Counted from the first letter of the stretch, positions 41,518 to 50,090 are shown. The stretch: DNA of 64,000 bases from Prevotella sp. P6B1 (GCF_000702825.1 NZ_JNKF01000010.1:558001-622000), one strand, 5' to 3'. A program made the numbers and translations. The notes: generated by a model from the sequence alone, not told the origin.

Positions 41518-41646
41518 TGCCAGAATAACACATGTTTGTATCCTTCCCTAAAGTACTCCCTGAATAATTCCCTTAAACAAGCGACTTTGGCTGGGTATTA
41601 TGGAAGCTGTCTCACACGGAGCCCAGCTAACAAGTAACAATATGTG

Positions 41647-41665
41647 TCGCTTTAAGGAGGCGACG
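41647..41665 (+). promoter_or_regulatory. Hairpin with a Shine-Dalgarno-like loop
   Basis: GTCGC (41647-41651), loop TTTAAGGAG, GCGAC (41661-41665). The AAGGAGG lies in the loop and right arm, 24 nt upstream of the small ORF at 41684, too far for direct use. Confidence 0.4.
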
Positions 41666-41683
41666 TTAAACAAAAACAATAAT

Positions 41684-41806
41684 ATGTCGAAACGTAATGA
41701 TTTGAAAGCGGCTTGGCGCGCTATTCGTGCCAACCAGGCAAAGCAGCAGATGAACAAGGTGAATCATCTGGGAGTTTCTAACTCAAAACACTTTTTCACC
41801 TATTAA
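41684..41806 (+). CDS. Small basic 40-residue protein
   Basis: ATG 41684 opens a strongly basic 40-residue frame (MSKRNDLKAAWRAIRANQAK ... ending KHFFTY). The first 28 residues look like a single amphipathic helix. The frame is open upstream to 41600, but that extension has no better start. Small size and composition resemble nucleic-acid-binding micropeptides, but this is a guess. It lies between the operon terminator and the 144-residue gene. Confidence 0.5.
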   Translation: MSKRNDLKAAWRAIRANQAKQQMNKVNHLGVSNSKHFFTY

Positions 41807-41901
41807 ATAATTAACATCGAGGTAGGTGAGTGACGAAAGTCTCGCGAGTGAAAAAGGCCTAATTTCAGCACTTTCTTCCTCACTTAAAAACACTCGATAA
41901 A

Positions 41902-42336
41902 ATGCAGAAATTTTTTAAGAAACAGCTTTTACAGCAGAACGTCAAGATGGACAGCAACGTTAACTTTATGGTGAATGGTGATATTAATATCCAGCCCTGC
42001 CCTTGGGAACAGGATGTGGACCTGACCGACGGGCGCCCCGTTTACTACTGCGCCAACCTTGAGGTGATGGCCGATGGTCAGACACGCGTAAAAGCCAAGC
42101 GTACAGGCAGTCGCGGACCACTCTATCAGACGCTGTTCGAGACGTCTCACGGCGTGGTGAAGATAGTGCCCCAGCGCAAGCACCGCCGACCCGAACGCGA
42201 AAAGGTGATAGTGGAATTCAAGTTCCCGCGCCGCTATGGACTGGAGCTAACCAAAAAGCTCTACGCCGAGGAGGCCGATCAGGTAATGTCGTACTTTAAA
42301 ACACGAAAGGAGGAATGTTTATGGAATCAGCATTAA
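41902..42336 (+). CDS. Unrecognised 144-residue protein upstream of the DUF3987 gene
   Basis: A soluble protein (start QKFFKKQLLQQNVKMDSNVNF) with a beta-rich middle (VYYCANLEVMADGQTRVKAKRTGSRGPLYQTLFET) and a basic, Arg-rich segment (VPQRKHRRPEREK). No family recognised. Its last 16 codons contain a strong Shine-Dalgarno sequence and overlap the start of the DUF3987 gene by 16 nt. Confidence 0.6.
   Translation: MQKFFKKQLLQQNVKMDSNVNFMVNGDINIQPCPWEQDVDLTDGRPVYYCANLEVMADGQTRVKAKRTGSRGPLYQTLFETSHGVVKIVPQRKHRRPEREKVIVEFKFPRRYGLELTKKLYAEEADQVMSYFKTRKEECLWNQH
42306..42314 (+). promoter_or_regulatory. Strong Shine-Dalgarno sequence for the DUF3987 gene
   Basis: AAAGGAGGA, 6 nt before ATG 42321. 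Such sequences are rare in this phylum. It decides for ATG 42321 over ATG 42315, which would touch the Shine-Dalgarno. Confidence 0.7.
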
Positions 42337-44534
42337 TCAGCACCATTAAGTTTACATGTATTGGCAAGGGGCACGGCGCTCCTTGCCTCCCTGCCACCAA
42401 GGAAGACTGGGAAAAGCTTCGCCGCGAATCGTGGCTCGCGCAGATGTGCGCACGTATAGAGAAAGGTGACGATGAGTTGAAACATCGGTTGCCGGTGTGG
42501 ACACCGCATTGCGCAGAGTTTAAGGACAACCACCGCGCCATAGCCGATGCCGTTAAGCCGCTGAACCGACTGATGCTCGACTTCGACGAGAAGGGGCATA
42601 CCGATGAAATCTGTGCCCGATTGTTGGAAAAGTCGCCACTGGTGCCGCTGCTCATTGAGGAATCGGTTCGCCATGGTACGCATGTGCTGGTAGAGCTACC
42701 CGATGGGATGACCGCTGAACAGGCACAGGAACTGATGAAAGAGGCTACGGGATTTGCACCCGATGCTGCCGTAAAGGATGTGTCGCGTTGTATCTATATG
42801 GTGCCCGATGACCATACCCGCTACGTAAGCGAGAAGTTGTTTATAGCAACTGACTACAGAACGGAGTCCATTGCTGAACAACCTGAAACAGAAATAGTCC
42901 TGAAGCCCTGTAGTCCGTTGCATAACGAACACCCGCTTGAATTTAAGGGCATACCCTACAGCTCTATCATAGCCGAGTGGTGGCACCGCAACGGGGGCGA
43001 GCCTGCCGAGGGCGAGCGCAACGTGAAACTGCACAAACTGGCTGTAAACCTGCGCGCCATCTGCGATAACAAGAAAGAGGTGCTGATGCAGGTGATGCCC
43101 CGATTCGGACTGACCGATGCCGAACTGAAATCGGTAGTTGATTCGGCTTGTAAGGAAGAGCCCAAGGGCGTTTCGAAGATGCTGTCTTCTATCATTGACA
43201 ATTTATCATTAACCATTGAACATTCTGATGAGGATGAGTTAGATGGTGCAGAAAATGTTCAATCTTCAATGTTCAATGTTCAATGGAATAAACTGCCCAT
43301 CGGACTGAAGGAGTCGTTGGTTGGTGTGCCCGTCAGTATGCACATGCCCGTACTCTGCGGCGTGCTGCCCATTGCTGCTGCCTATGCCGACCAGGTAACG
43401 GTGGAGTATTGCGACGGCAACGCCCAGCGCTTAGGTCTGATGTCGATAATCCGTGGCGAGCAGGCCAGCAACAAATCGGTAGTAAAGAATGCTGTTGACA
43501 TCTGGAAACGACAGCTTGACGAGGAAGATGCTCTGGCCCGCAAGCGCGAAGAAGAGTGGAAGGAGCGCAAAAAAGGCCGTAAAGCCAACGAGAAGGCGCC
43601 CGAAGATCCACATGTGTTGATTCGCGTGGTGCCTGTAACCGTTAGCTGTTCTACGTTGCTTAAGCGCTTTAAGAATGCCCAGAACCACACGCTGTACAGC
43701 TTTGGCGAGGAGCTCGACACGCTGCGCAAAACCAACGGAGCCGGTTCGTGGTCGAGTAAATACGATATCTATCGCTTGGGGTTCGACTATGGCGAGTGGG
43801 GACAGGATTACAACAGCGATGCAGCCGAGAGTGGTGTGGTAAACGTGGCTTACAACTGGACCATGCTGGGAACCAATGGCGCCCTGCGCAAGTGCTTTAA
43901 GGCCGATAACATTGAGAACGGACTATCCAGCCGAATACTGGTGGCCGAAATGCCCGACAGCAGCTTTGCCAAGATGCCCAAGTTCCGTAAGCGAACGGAT
44001 GAGGATGTGGCTAAGATACAACAGGCCGTGAACCGTCTGCGTAGCTATACCGGCCTGGTCGACACGCCCCGTCTGCGCCGGGCCATCGAGGGCTGGGTAG
44101 AGCAGAAACGCATAGAGGCTGCCAAGGATATCGACCACGTGAAGGATACCTATCGCAAGCGCGCTGCCGTCATCGGCTTCCGCTGCGGCGTGGTGTTCCA
44201 CCTGCTAAGCGGTTGCAGCAAAGAGAGCAAGGCCTGCATGGAGTTTGCACTCATGATGGCCGAATACTGCCTGCAACAGCAGATAAAAGCTTTTGGTGAG
44301 ACACTCGAAAGTCAGTTTCTGGATGCCCGCGACGAGGGTGTGCGCTATGGCTCTAACCACTCTATCTTCGACCAGCTGGCGCCTACGTTCACCATGGACG
44401 ATCTGCGTGCGCTGAAGCGAGGATTCTGCGGCGAGGCCGGGCTGCGGAAAATCATTTCGCGCTGGTACCGCGACCAGTGGATTGAGAAAACCGACCGCAC
44501 GCACTGGAAGAAAGTGAACAGTGAAACTTTGTGA
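42321..44534 (+). CDS. BT4734-type N-terminal domain plus DUF3987 (VapE/primase-helicase-like)
   Basis: A 737-residue protein. Residues ~1-185 correspond to the BT4734/BF3469-type N-terminal domain (LMLDFDEKGHTDE with acidic residues, KDVSRCIYMVPDD); the rest is a DUF3987-type domain, often described as primase/helicase-like and found in phage-satellite and Bacteroidota mobile contexts. The P-loop position reads RGEQASNKSVV, so the Gly before Lys of GxxxxGKS is replaced by Asn. Between the domains there is an in-frame insertion coded by tandem TTCAATG heptamers (about residues 311-325). It is adjacent to DUF5675 and part of the HU/smalltalk neighbourhood. Confidence 0.78.
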   Translation: MESALISTIKFTCIGKGHGAPCLPATKEDWEKLRRESWLAQMCARIEKGDDELKHRLPVWTPHCAEFKDNHRAIADAVKPLNRLMLDFDEKGHTDEICARLLEKSPLVPLLIEESVRHGTHVLVELPDGMTAEQAQELMKEATGFAPDAAVKDVSRCIYMVPDDHTRYVSEKLFIATDYRTESIAEQPETEIVLKPCSPLHNEHPLEFKGIPYSSIIAEWWHRNGGEPAEGERNVKLHKLAVNLRAICDNKKEVLMQVMPRFGLTDAELKSVVDSACKEEPKGVSKMLSSIIDNLSLTIEHSDEDELDGAENVQSSMFNVQWNKLPIGLKESLVGVPVSMHMPVLCGVLPIAAAYADQVTVEYCDGNAQRLGLMSIIRGEQASNKSVVKNAVDIWKRQLDEEDALARKREEEWKERKKGRKANEKAPEDPHVLIRVVPVTVSCSTLLKRFKNAQNHTLYSFGEELDTLRKTNGAGSWSSKYDIYRLGFDYGEWGQDYNSDAAESGVVNVAYNWTMLGTNGALRKCFKADNIENGLSSRILVAEMPDSSFAKMPKFRKRTDEDVAKIQQAVNRLRSYTGLVDTPRLRRAIEGWVEQKRIEAAKDIDHVKDTYRKRAAVIGFRCGVVFHLLSGCSKESKACMEFALMMAEYCLQQQIKAFGETLESQFLDARDEGVRYGSNHSIFDQLAPTFTMDDLRALKRGFCGEAGLRKIISRWYRDQWIEKTDRTHWKKVNSETL
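43258..43285. repeat. Tandem heptamers inside the DUF3987 coding region
   Basis: TTCAATC followed by three TTCAATG units, read in frame as VQSSMFNVQ-type sequence. The preceding stretch (43198-43222) carries a related ATTAACC/ATTGAAC pattern. Confidence 0.85.
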
Positions 44535-44555
44535 CTTTGACTTTGTGACATTAAG
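44527..44555 (+). repeat. Copy B of the TTTGTGAC heptamer repeat
   Basis: 29 bp spanning the DUF3987 stop codon; inverted with respect to copy A at 37881-37909 (27 of 29 match). Confidence 0.8.
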
Positions 44556-44575
44556 CAAATTGTAAAATTGTAAAT

Positions 44576-45067
44576 ATGGAGATAGTATTAACCCGCATAG
44601 CTAAGCGCCAGCAGTACACCATAGGTAGGCTGGCCATTGTAGAACGCACCGACGACGAGTATCTGGCAGGTGAGCGCGAGGTGTACTTTTGTGATACGCT
44701 CGAGCCGCCTGTCATCGAAACCAAAACCACCGTATCGCTGGCTACGGTACTGCGTTCGCCCACCAAACTCAAATCCATCAAGCCCGTAGCCATCCCCGAG
44801 GGTCGCTACGCAGTAGTCATCACCTACTCGCCAAAGTTCCAGAAGTGGTTGCCGTTGCTGTTGGGCGGGCTGGATTTCAACCGCCTGTGGCAGGGCATAC
44901 GCATACACTTCGGCAATACCGTAGCCGACACGCAGGGCTGCATACTGCTGGGGCGTAACCAGCGTGTGGGCAGACTGTTCGAGAGTCGTAAATGGGTGTA
45001 CGAACTGAAACAGAAAATCATCGAAGCCAAGGCCCGAAAAGAAGCAGTGTGGATTACCATCAGGTAG
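44576..45067 (+). CDS. DUF5675 family protein
   Basis: A 163-residue protein with the DUF5675 signature IPEGRYAVVITYSPKFQKWLPLLL and GIRIHFGNTVADTQGCILLG, where the conserved His, Asp, Gly and Cys recall L,D-transpeptidase or peptidoglycan-related folds; the family is often next to phage-like lysis genes. No signal peptide. In many related neighbourhoods an N-acetylmuramoyl-alanine amidase takes this position. Activity is unproven. It lies 41 nt after the DUF3987 gene, with repeat copy B in between. Confidence 0.75.
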   Translation: MEIVLTRIAKRQQYTIGRLAIVERTDDEYLAGEREVYFCDTLEPPVIETKTTVSLATVLRSPTKLKSIKPVAIPEGRYAVVITYSPKFQKWLPLLLGGLDFNRLWQGIRIHFGNTVADTQGCILLGRNQRVGRLFESRKWVYELKQKIIEAKARKEAVWITIR

Positions 45068-45081
45068 TCCACACTGGCTTT
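45045..45081 (+). terminator. Terminator overlapping the DUF5675 stop
   Basis: CAGTGTGGA (45045-45053) pairs perfectly with TCCACACTG (45068-45076), followed by GCTTTT. The stop codon lies in the loop. Confidence 0.75.
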
Positions 45082-45102
45082 TATCATCGTAAGTGCTAAG
45101 GC

Positions 45103-47226
45103 TTACTTGGCGCCGATCTCTTTAATCAGACGGTCGGCTTTACCCCAGCTTTCCATCATGTAAAGCACGTAGCGGATATCAACGCCGATGCAGCGGGCCA
45201 GCTGCTTGTCGAAGAAGATATCGCTCGAAAGGCTGTCCCAGTTGCCGTCGAAGGCCAGACCGATGAGCTCGCCCTTGCCGTTGAACATAGGCGAACCAGA
45301 GTTACCACCGGTGATATCATTGTTCGACAGGAAGCACAGGTGCATCTTGCCTGTGGTCTTATCGGTATACTTACCAAAGTCCTTCTTAGAGAGCAGCTGC
45401 TTCATGATAGGCTCGGCCTCGTAGTCGATAACGCCGTTCTCGCCCTGCTTCATCTTCTCAACGATACTCTCGGCAGTGGTGTAGTAGCCTGAAGGCTTGC
45501 CTGCCAGCAGGTACTCGCCTACCTGACCATAGCTTAAACGCATGGTGAAGTTGGCGTCTGAGTAGTTAGGCATATCCTCCTCCATGCGCAGCTTGGCGGC
45601 ACACAGATAGCGCTCCTGCACGGCGATAGAATCGTAGCCCTCGGTAGCCTCGCCTATGATGGCAAACAGGGTGTTGTTAAGGCTCTCGCCAAAGGCCACG
45701 CCTGGGTCGTTCTTAAAGCTCTTTTTGTTGATGTAGATCTTCTTGCCGTTCTTCATCAGCTGCGACTTCTTGAACAGATAGTCGATATACTTCTGATAGT
45801 CGCCGCCAAAGTCGCGGTCAACCACCTGATAGAAGCTGGGCAGGTATTTCTCCTCCACCTGCGTGCGGTAGAACTTCATGGCAGCTGCCTGAATCTCCTT
45901 GTCGGTAGCCTCGTCCCACTCGCTGCTGTTGTCTTTGAACTCGATATACTGTTTCTTGGGGTTGTTCTCATCGCCCTTGACAACAGCGCCGTTCTGCGAG
46001 CGATAAGCACGGCGTGTCAACTCGTCGGCGCTACGGCCGCCAAAGGTCTCGCTGAAGTAGGTCAGCGCCTTGATGGCCTTGAACTGCTTGGCATACAGGC
46101 GCTCCAGCAGGTCGAAGTCGAGCTTGCCCTTCAGGAATCCTGTTGAGTCCTGCCACTGGCGGATCTTCTGCTCAAACTGAGCTTTCTGCTGGATAAGACC
46201 GATGGAATCGATACATTTGTTCATACCGATAGAGTTCTTCCAGTAGTTAGAGCTCTGGGCGTACTTAGAGTCGTACTTGATACGTACAGCCTCGTCGGCA
46301 CGCATGTGGCGTATCATAATGTCCTGCTTAATCTCACGGGTCTTATAGCGTGGCTCGTTCTCAGCGTCGCGGCGCTCGCGGATACCGTAGCTCGACAGGT
46401 AACGGTTAGTGCTGCCAGGATAGCCGATGGTCATAGAGAACGAACCTGGTACATAGCCCTGCAGCGATACGGGAGCCCACTTCTTTGGGTGATAGGGCAC
46501 GTTGTCCTTAGAGTACTTGGCAGGACCGCCTGTCTTCGGATCTACATAGATACGGAATACAGAGAAGTCGCAAGTCTGTCGGGGCCACATCCAGTTGTCA
46601 GTCTCGCCACCGAACTTACCCATCGACTTAGGCAGGGCGAACACCAGGCGCACATCCTCAAAGTCGCGATAGGTGGTCAGGAAGTAGCGGTTGCCCTCGT
46701 AGAAAGGCTTCAGCTCTACACGCAGGGTAGAGTCCTGCTTGCGGATGTCCTTACTCATTGCGTTCTCGAGCGAATCGACAAACTTGGCGCGCTTGCTCTG
46801 TGCCAGTCTGTTCAGACCTAATGAGTCGAGATAAGCTGTTACATCCTTCTGTTCAATCATAAAGCTTACAAACAGGCGCTCGTTGGGCAGCTCCTCTTCG
46901 TAAGAGTTGGCTACGAAGCCGTTCAGCATATAGTCGTGCTCAACGGTAGAGTGCGAGCGGATGGCCTCGAAACCGCAGTGGTGGTTGGTAAACACCAGTC
47001 CGTCGGGCGAAACTACTACACCCGAGCAGAAGCCGCCAAAGTTAACCACGCAGTTCTTAACGGCATCCTCACCATAGTAGAGTGCGCTGTATGGCAACTC
47101 AAAATTCTCCTGCTTCATGGTCTCATAAACGGCATTGGGCAGATTGTAAAGTGTCCACATGCCCTCGTCGGCCTTAACGCCGGTAAGGCTGCATGCAGCA
47201 AGTAAAGTAAAAAGTAATTTTTTCAT
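45103..47226 (-). CDS. S46-family dipeptidyl peptidase, DPP7-like
   Basis: A 707-residue exported serine peptidase that releases dipeptides from peptide N-termini. Signal peptide MKKLLFTLLAACSLTGVKA; catalytic His in FTNHHCGFEAIR (82/83); catalytic Ser in TGGNSGSPMFNGKGELIGLAFDG. The residue 18 positions after the Ser decides specificity in this family: Arg in DPP11 (acidic P1), Gly in DPP7 (hydrophobic P1); here it is Gly, so DPP7-like specificity is inferred. I chose ATG 47226, which starts the signal peptide. It follows the flippase gene by 10 nt and is the last gene of that unit. Confidence 0.93.
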   Translation of the reverse strand: MKKLLFTLLAACSLTGVKADEGMWTLYNLPNAVYETMKQENFELPYSALYYGEDAVKNCVVNFGGFCSGVVVSPDGLVFTNHHCGFEAIRSHSTVEHDYMLNGFVANSYEEELPNERLFVSFMIEQKDVTAYLDSLGLNRLAQSKRAKFVDSLENAMSKDIRKQDSTLRVELKPFYEGNRYFLTTYRDFEDVRLVFALPKSMGKFGGETDNWMWPRQTCDFSVFRIYVDPKTGGPAKYSKDNVPYHPKKWAPVSLQGYVPGSFSMTIGYPGSTNRYLSSYGIRERRDAENEPRYKTREIKQDIMIRHMRADEAVRIKYDSKYAQSSNYWKNSIGMNKCIDSIGLIQQKAQFEQKIRQWQDSTGFLKGKLDFDLLERLYAKQFKAIKALTYFSETFGGRSADELTRRAYRSQNGAVVKGDENNPKKQYIEFKDNSSEWDEATDKEIQAAAMKFYRTQVEEKYLPSFYQVVDRDFGGDYQKYIDYLFKKSQLMKNGKKIYINKKSFKNDPGVAFGESLNNTLFAIIGEATEGYDSIAVQERYLCAAKLRMEEDMPNYSDANFTMRLSYGQVGEYLLAGKPSGYYTTAESIVEKMKQGENGVIDYEAEPIMKQLLSKKDFGKYTDKTTGKMHLCFLSNNDITGGNSGSPMFNGKGELIGLAFDGNWDSLSSDIFFDKQLARCIGVDIRYVLYMMESWGKADRLIKEIGAK

Positions 47227-47236
47227 AAAAATATAA

Positions 47237-48697
47237 TTAGTTTTTGAATTTTTTTCCAATGATGGGCAGGCTTGAAAGGGGCATGTCGGTTTTGATGATA
47301 CGGAAGATGAAACCTGCAATCATCAGACTGTTCCAGATGAGTGATGCCCAGGCAGGTAGTCGCTGCTCGCCCCATTTCATCAGGGCAAAGAAGGCGCCTG
47401 CGGCAATAAAGTAAATAATGATATCCTTCATAGGATAGGGGATAGGGTTCTGTTTCTGACCAACCAGATAGCTCAGCACCATCGCTGTGCCATAGCCGGC
47501 CAGTCCGCCCCAGGCGCACGCCCAGTAGCCTATCTGAGGGATGAAGATAACGTTAACGGCAAACAGCACCGCGCAGCCAGCCAGCGAGAACCATGCGCCA
47601 TAGATGGTCTTGTCGATCAGCTTGTACCAGAACGACAGGTTGAAGTAGATGCCCATAAATATCTCGGCCATCATCACTATCGGCACAATGCCCAGTCCCT
47701 CGCGGAACTTATCGCCTACCAGGTACTTGAAGATATCGATATAACCCATCACACACAGGAATGCCAGCAGCGTGAATATCACAAAGAACTTCATCGACTT
47801 GGCATACAGCTCCTTGCTGTCTTTCTCCTTGGCCGAGCCGAACACGATAGGCTCGTAGGCAAAGCGGAAGGCCTGGGTAATCAGGGCCATTATCATTGCT
47901 ATTTTGATGCAGGCGCCGTAGATGCCTAACTGATGGCGACCCTCCTCGGAGTCGAGGATACGTGGCAGCAGTATCTGTCCTGCCACCTGGTTCAGAATGC
48001 CTGCAATACCCAGTACCAGCAGCGGCCATGAGTAGCTGAGCATCTGCTTGCACTTCTGCCCGTCGAACTGCCACTTAAAGCCTACCAGCTCGCTGATGAG
48101 GCAGAACGATATAATAGTGGTACACAGCAGGTTGATGGCAAAGGCATAACCGATGTGTATCTGCCACTCAGGGTTGATCTTTGGCATGAGCCAGTAAGCC
48201 ACCACATTCAGCGTAACACTCATAAAGATAAACAGCAGCTTGAGCGATGCAAACTTGAGTGGCTTGTGCTTGTAGCGCAGATAGGCAAAGGGGATGGCCT
48301 GGAAGGCATCCTGAGCCACGGTAACAAACATCATACCTACGTACCACTTGTGGTTGGGATAGTCGAGCACGCTGGCGATGGGGTTGATAAACAGCAGTAC
48401 CAGCGCAGCAAATGTGAGGCATACGCCGCCAACCATTATGAGCGCCGTGCTGTACACACGCATCTTGTCGCCCTCCTCTTTGTTCATAAAGCGGAAGAAG
48501 GTGGTTTCCATACCGAAGGTCAGCAGCACCATGAGCAGCGCTGTCTGGGCATAGATATCGTTGTAGATGCCGTAGTCGGCACAGCTCTTCAGCGTATAAG
48601 TATAGAGTGGCACCATCAGGTAGTTCAAGAATCTACCCACAATGCTCGAAAGGCCATAGATAGCCGTGTCTTTTGCTAATGATTTCAGATTTGCCAT
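47237..48697 (-). CDS. Polysaccharide flippase (Wzx/MATE-like membrane transporter)
   Basis: A 486-residue protein with about 12-14 hydrophobic helices. It begins ANLKSLAKDTAIYGLSSIVGRFLNYLMVPLYTY, the usual start of lipid-linked oligosaccharide flippases of the MOP superfamily, and contains EEGRHQLGIYGACIKIAMIM. It would flip undecaprenyl-linked glycan units across the inner membrane. No glycosyltransferases are in the window, so the glycan is unknown. The ATG is preceded directly by an octamer array. Confidence 0.88.
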   Translation of the reverse strand: MANLKSLAKDTAIYGLSSIVGRFLNYLMVPLYTYTLKSCADYGIYNDIYAQTALLMVLLTFGMETTFFRFMNKEEGDKMRVYSTALIMVGGVCLTFAALVLLFINPIASVLDYPNHKWYVGMMFVTVAQDAFQAIPFAYLRYKHKPLKFASLKLLFIFMSVTLNVVAYWLMPKINPEWQIHIGYAFAINLLCTTIISFCLISELVGFKWQFDGQKCKQMLSYSWPLLVLGIAGILNQVAGQILLPRILDSEEGRHQLGIYGACIKIAMIMALITQAFRFAYEPIVFGSAKEKDSKELYAKSMKFFVIFTLLAFLCVMGYIDIFKYLVGDKFREGLGIVPIVMMAEIFMGIYFNLSFWYKLIDKTIYGAWFSLAGCAVLFAVNVIFIPQIGYWACAWGGLAGYGTAMVLSYLVGQKQNPIPYPMKDIIIYFIAAGAFFALMKWGEQRLPAWASLIWNSLMIAGFIFRIIKTDMPLSSLPIIGKKFKN

Positions 48698-48762
48698 TTT
48701 TACTTTTTTACCTTTTTACCCTTTTACTTTTTTACCCTTTTACTTTTTTACCCTTTTACCCT
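48698..48762. repeat. Octamer array filling the gap before the flippase gene
   Basis: On the coding strand GTAAAAAN/GGTAAAAN units with period 8 (AC on the plus strand at 48702, 48710, 48718, 48726, 48734, 48742, 48750, 48758). It occupies the whole gap between the SpmA/SpmB-like gene and the flippase ATG. Confidence 0.9.
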
Positions 48763-49995
48763 TTACCCAAAGAACATGTATGCTATTGCGATGGCAGCGA
48801 TGATGCCAGCCAAGTCGGCTAACAGACCGCAGGCCACAGCGTGACGGGTTTTTACAATGCCCACGCTACCAAAATATACTGCAAGAATGTAGAATGTGGT
48901 ATCGGTAGAGCCCTGGAAAATACAACTCAGTCGGCCTACAAACGAGTCGGCGCCATAGGTGGTCATCGCGTCAACCATCATGCCGCGGGCACCGCTACCA
49001 CTCAGCGGTTTCATCAGCGCGGTAGGCAGCGCACCTACGAAATCGGTGTTGCCGCCACAGGCTTCCACGCCATATTTCACACCATCAATCAGCATGTCCA
49101 TCGCACCCGAAGCACGGAACACACCAATGCCTACCAGGATGGCTACCAGGTAGGGGATGATGCGCACGGCGGTAGTAAAGCCCTCTTTGGCACCCTCGAT
49201 GAATGCGTCGTACACATTGATTTTCTTGCGAACGCCTGCCAGTATGAAAGCGATGATAATCAGCATCAGCATAATGTTTGCGGCGCTGGTGCTCACTTTG
49301 TTCATCAGCATCGAGTCCATCTGTCCGAAGCCCCATATAACCGAGGCAACCACTAAGGCTGCACCGCCAAGGGTAAGCAGCATGGTGCGGTTGAGCAGAT
49401 TGATCTTCTGGAAAAAGCTGGTAATGATGATACCTGCCAGCGTAGAGAAGAACGTGGCCAGCAGGATAGGAATAAAGATGTCCGTGGGCTGTGCAGCACC
49501 CATCTGGGCGCGATACACCAGGATGGATATCGGTATGAGTGTAAGTCCGCTGGTGTTCAGCACCAGGAACATAATCATCGGATTGCTGGCTGTATCCTTT
49601 TTCTGGTTCAGATCCTGTAGCTGCTCCATGGCTTTCAGACCTAAGGGCGTGGCGGCATTGTCCAATCCAAGCATGTTGGCAGCAATATTCATAAATATCG
49701 AGCCCGTTACAGGATGGCCCTTTGGGATGTCAGGGAACAATTTGGTAAAAACAGGACTCAACAGCTTAGCCAGCACGTTTACCACGCCGCCCTTCTCGCC
49801 TATCTTCATAATACCCAGCCACAGCGACAGTACGCCTGTAAGGCCAAGTGATATTTCGAAAGCTGTTTTCGACGAAGAAAACGTTGAATCCATCATGGCA
49901 GGGAATACATCGAAGTCTCCCCAGAATACCAGTTTTATCAGGGCAATCACAAATGCGATGATAAAGAATCCTATCCAAATCCAATTTAATACCAT
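48763..49995 (-). CDS. SpmA/SpmB-type nucleoside-recognition (Gate domain) membrane protein
   Basis: A 410-residue polytopic membrane protein in which a SpmA-like half (MVLNWIWIGFFIIAFV ... GHPVTGSIFMNIAANMLGLDNAATPLGLKAMEQLQ) and a SpmB-like half (EGAKEGFTTAVRIIPYLVAILV ... CIFQGSTDTTFYILAVYFGSVGI) are fused. In Bacillus the two are separate spore maturation proteins; in non-sporing Bacteroidota the role is unknown, probably transport. I chose ATG 49995; the TTG at 50007 lies in the promoter. The transcript is almost leaderless. Confidence 0.88.
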   Translation of the reverse strand: MVLNWIWIGFFIIAFVIALIKLVFWGDFDVFPAMMDSTFSSSKTAFEISLGLTGVLSLWLGIMKIGEKGGVVNVLAKLLSPVFTKLFPDIPKGHPVTGSIFMNIAANMLGLDNAATPLGLKAMEQLQDLNQKKDTASNPMIMFLVLNTSGLTLIPISILVYRAQMGAAQPTDIFIPILLATFFSTLAGIIITSFFQKINLLNRTMLLTLGGAALVVASVIWGFGQMDSMLMNKVSTSAANIMLMLIIIAFILAGVRKKINVYDAFIEGAKEGFTTAVRIIPYLVAILVGIGVFRASGAMDMLIDGVKYGVEACGGNTDFVGALPTALMKPLSGSGARGMMVDAMTTYGADSFVGRLSCIFQGSTDTTFYILAVYFGSVGIVKTRHAVACGLLADLAGIIAAIAIAYMFFG

Positions 49996-50004
49996 AACAG
50001 CGTG

Positions 50005-50012
50005 CAAAGATA
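50005..50012 (-). promoter_or_regulatory. Bacteroidota promoter for the SpmA/SpmB-like gene
   Basis: TATCTTTG on the minus strand with TTG 20 nt upstream, 9 nt before ATG 49995. Confidence 0.8.
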
Positions 50013-50060
50013 AGGTATTTTCCTGACATACGCAAGCATTATAGCCAATAATAATAAATA

Positions 50061-50090
50061 GAAGAGCACCTGCTCACGCAGATGCCCTCC
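50061..50090 (-). terminator. Hairpin after the first LruC gene
   Basis: GCAGATGCCCTCC and GAAGAGCACCTGC arms around a TCAC loop, with a few G-U pairs. Confidence 0.55.

Noticed and set aside
36826..45081. Integrated prophage or conjugative transposon
   Set aside because: No integrase, transposase, relaxase, terminase or structural phage gene is present, and no attachment-site repeats next to a tRNA were found.
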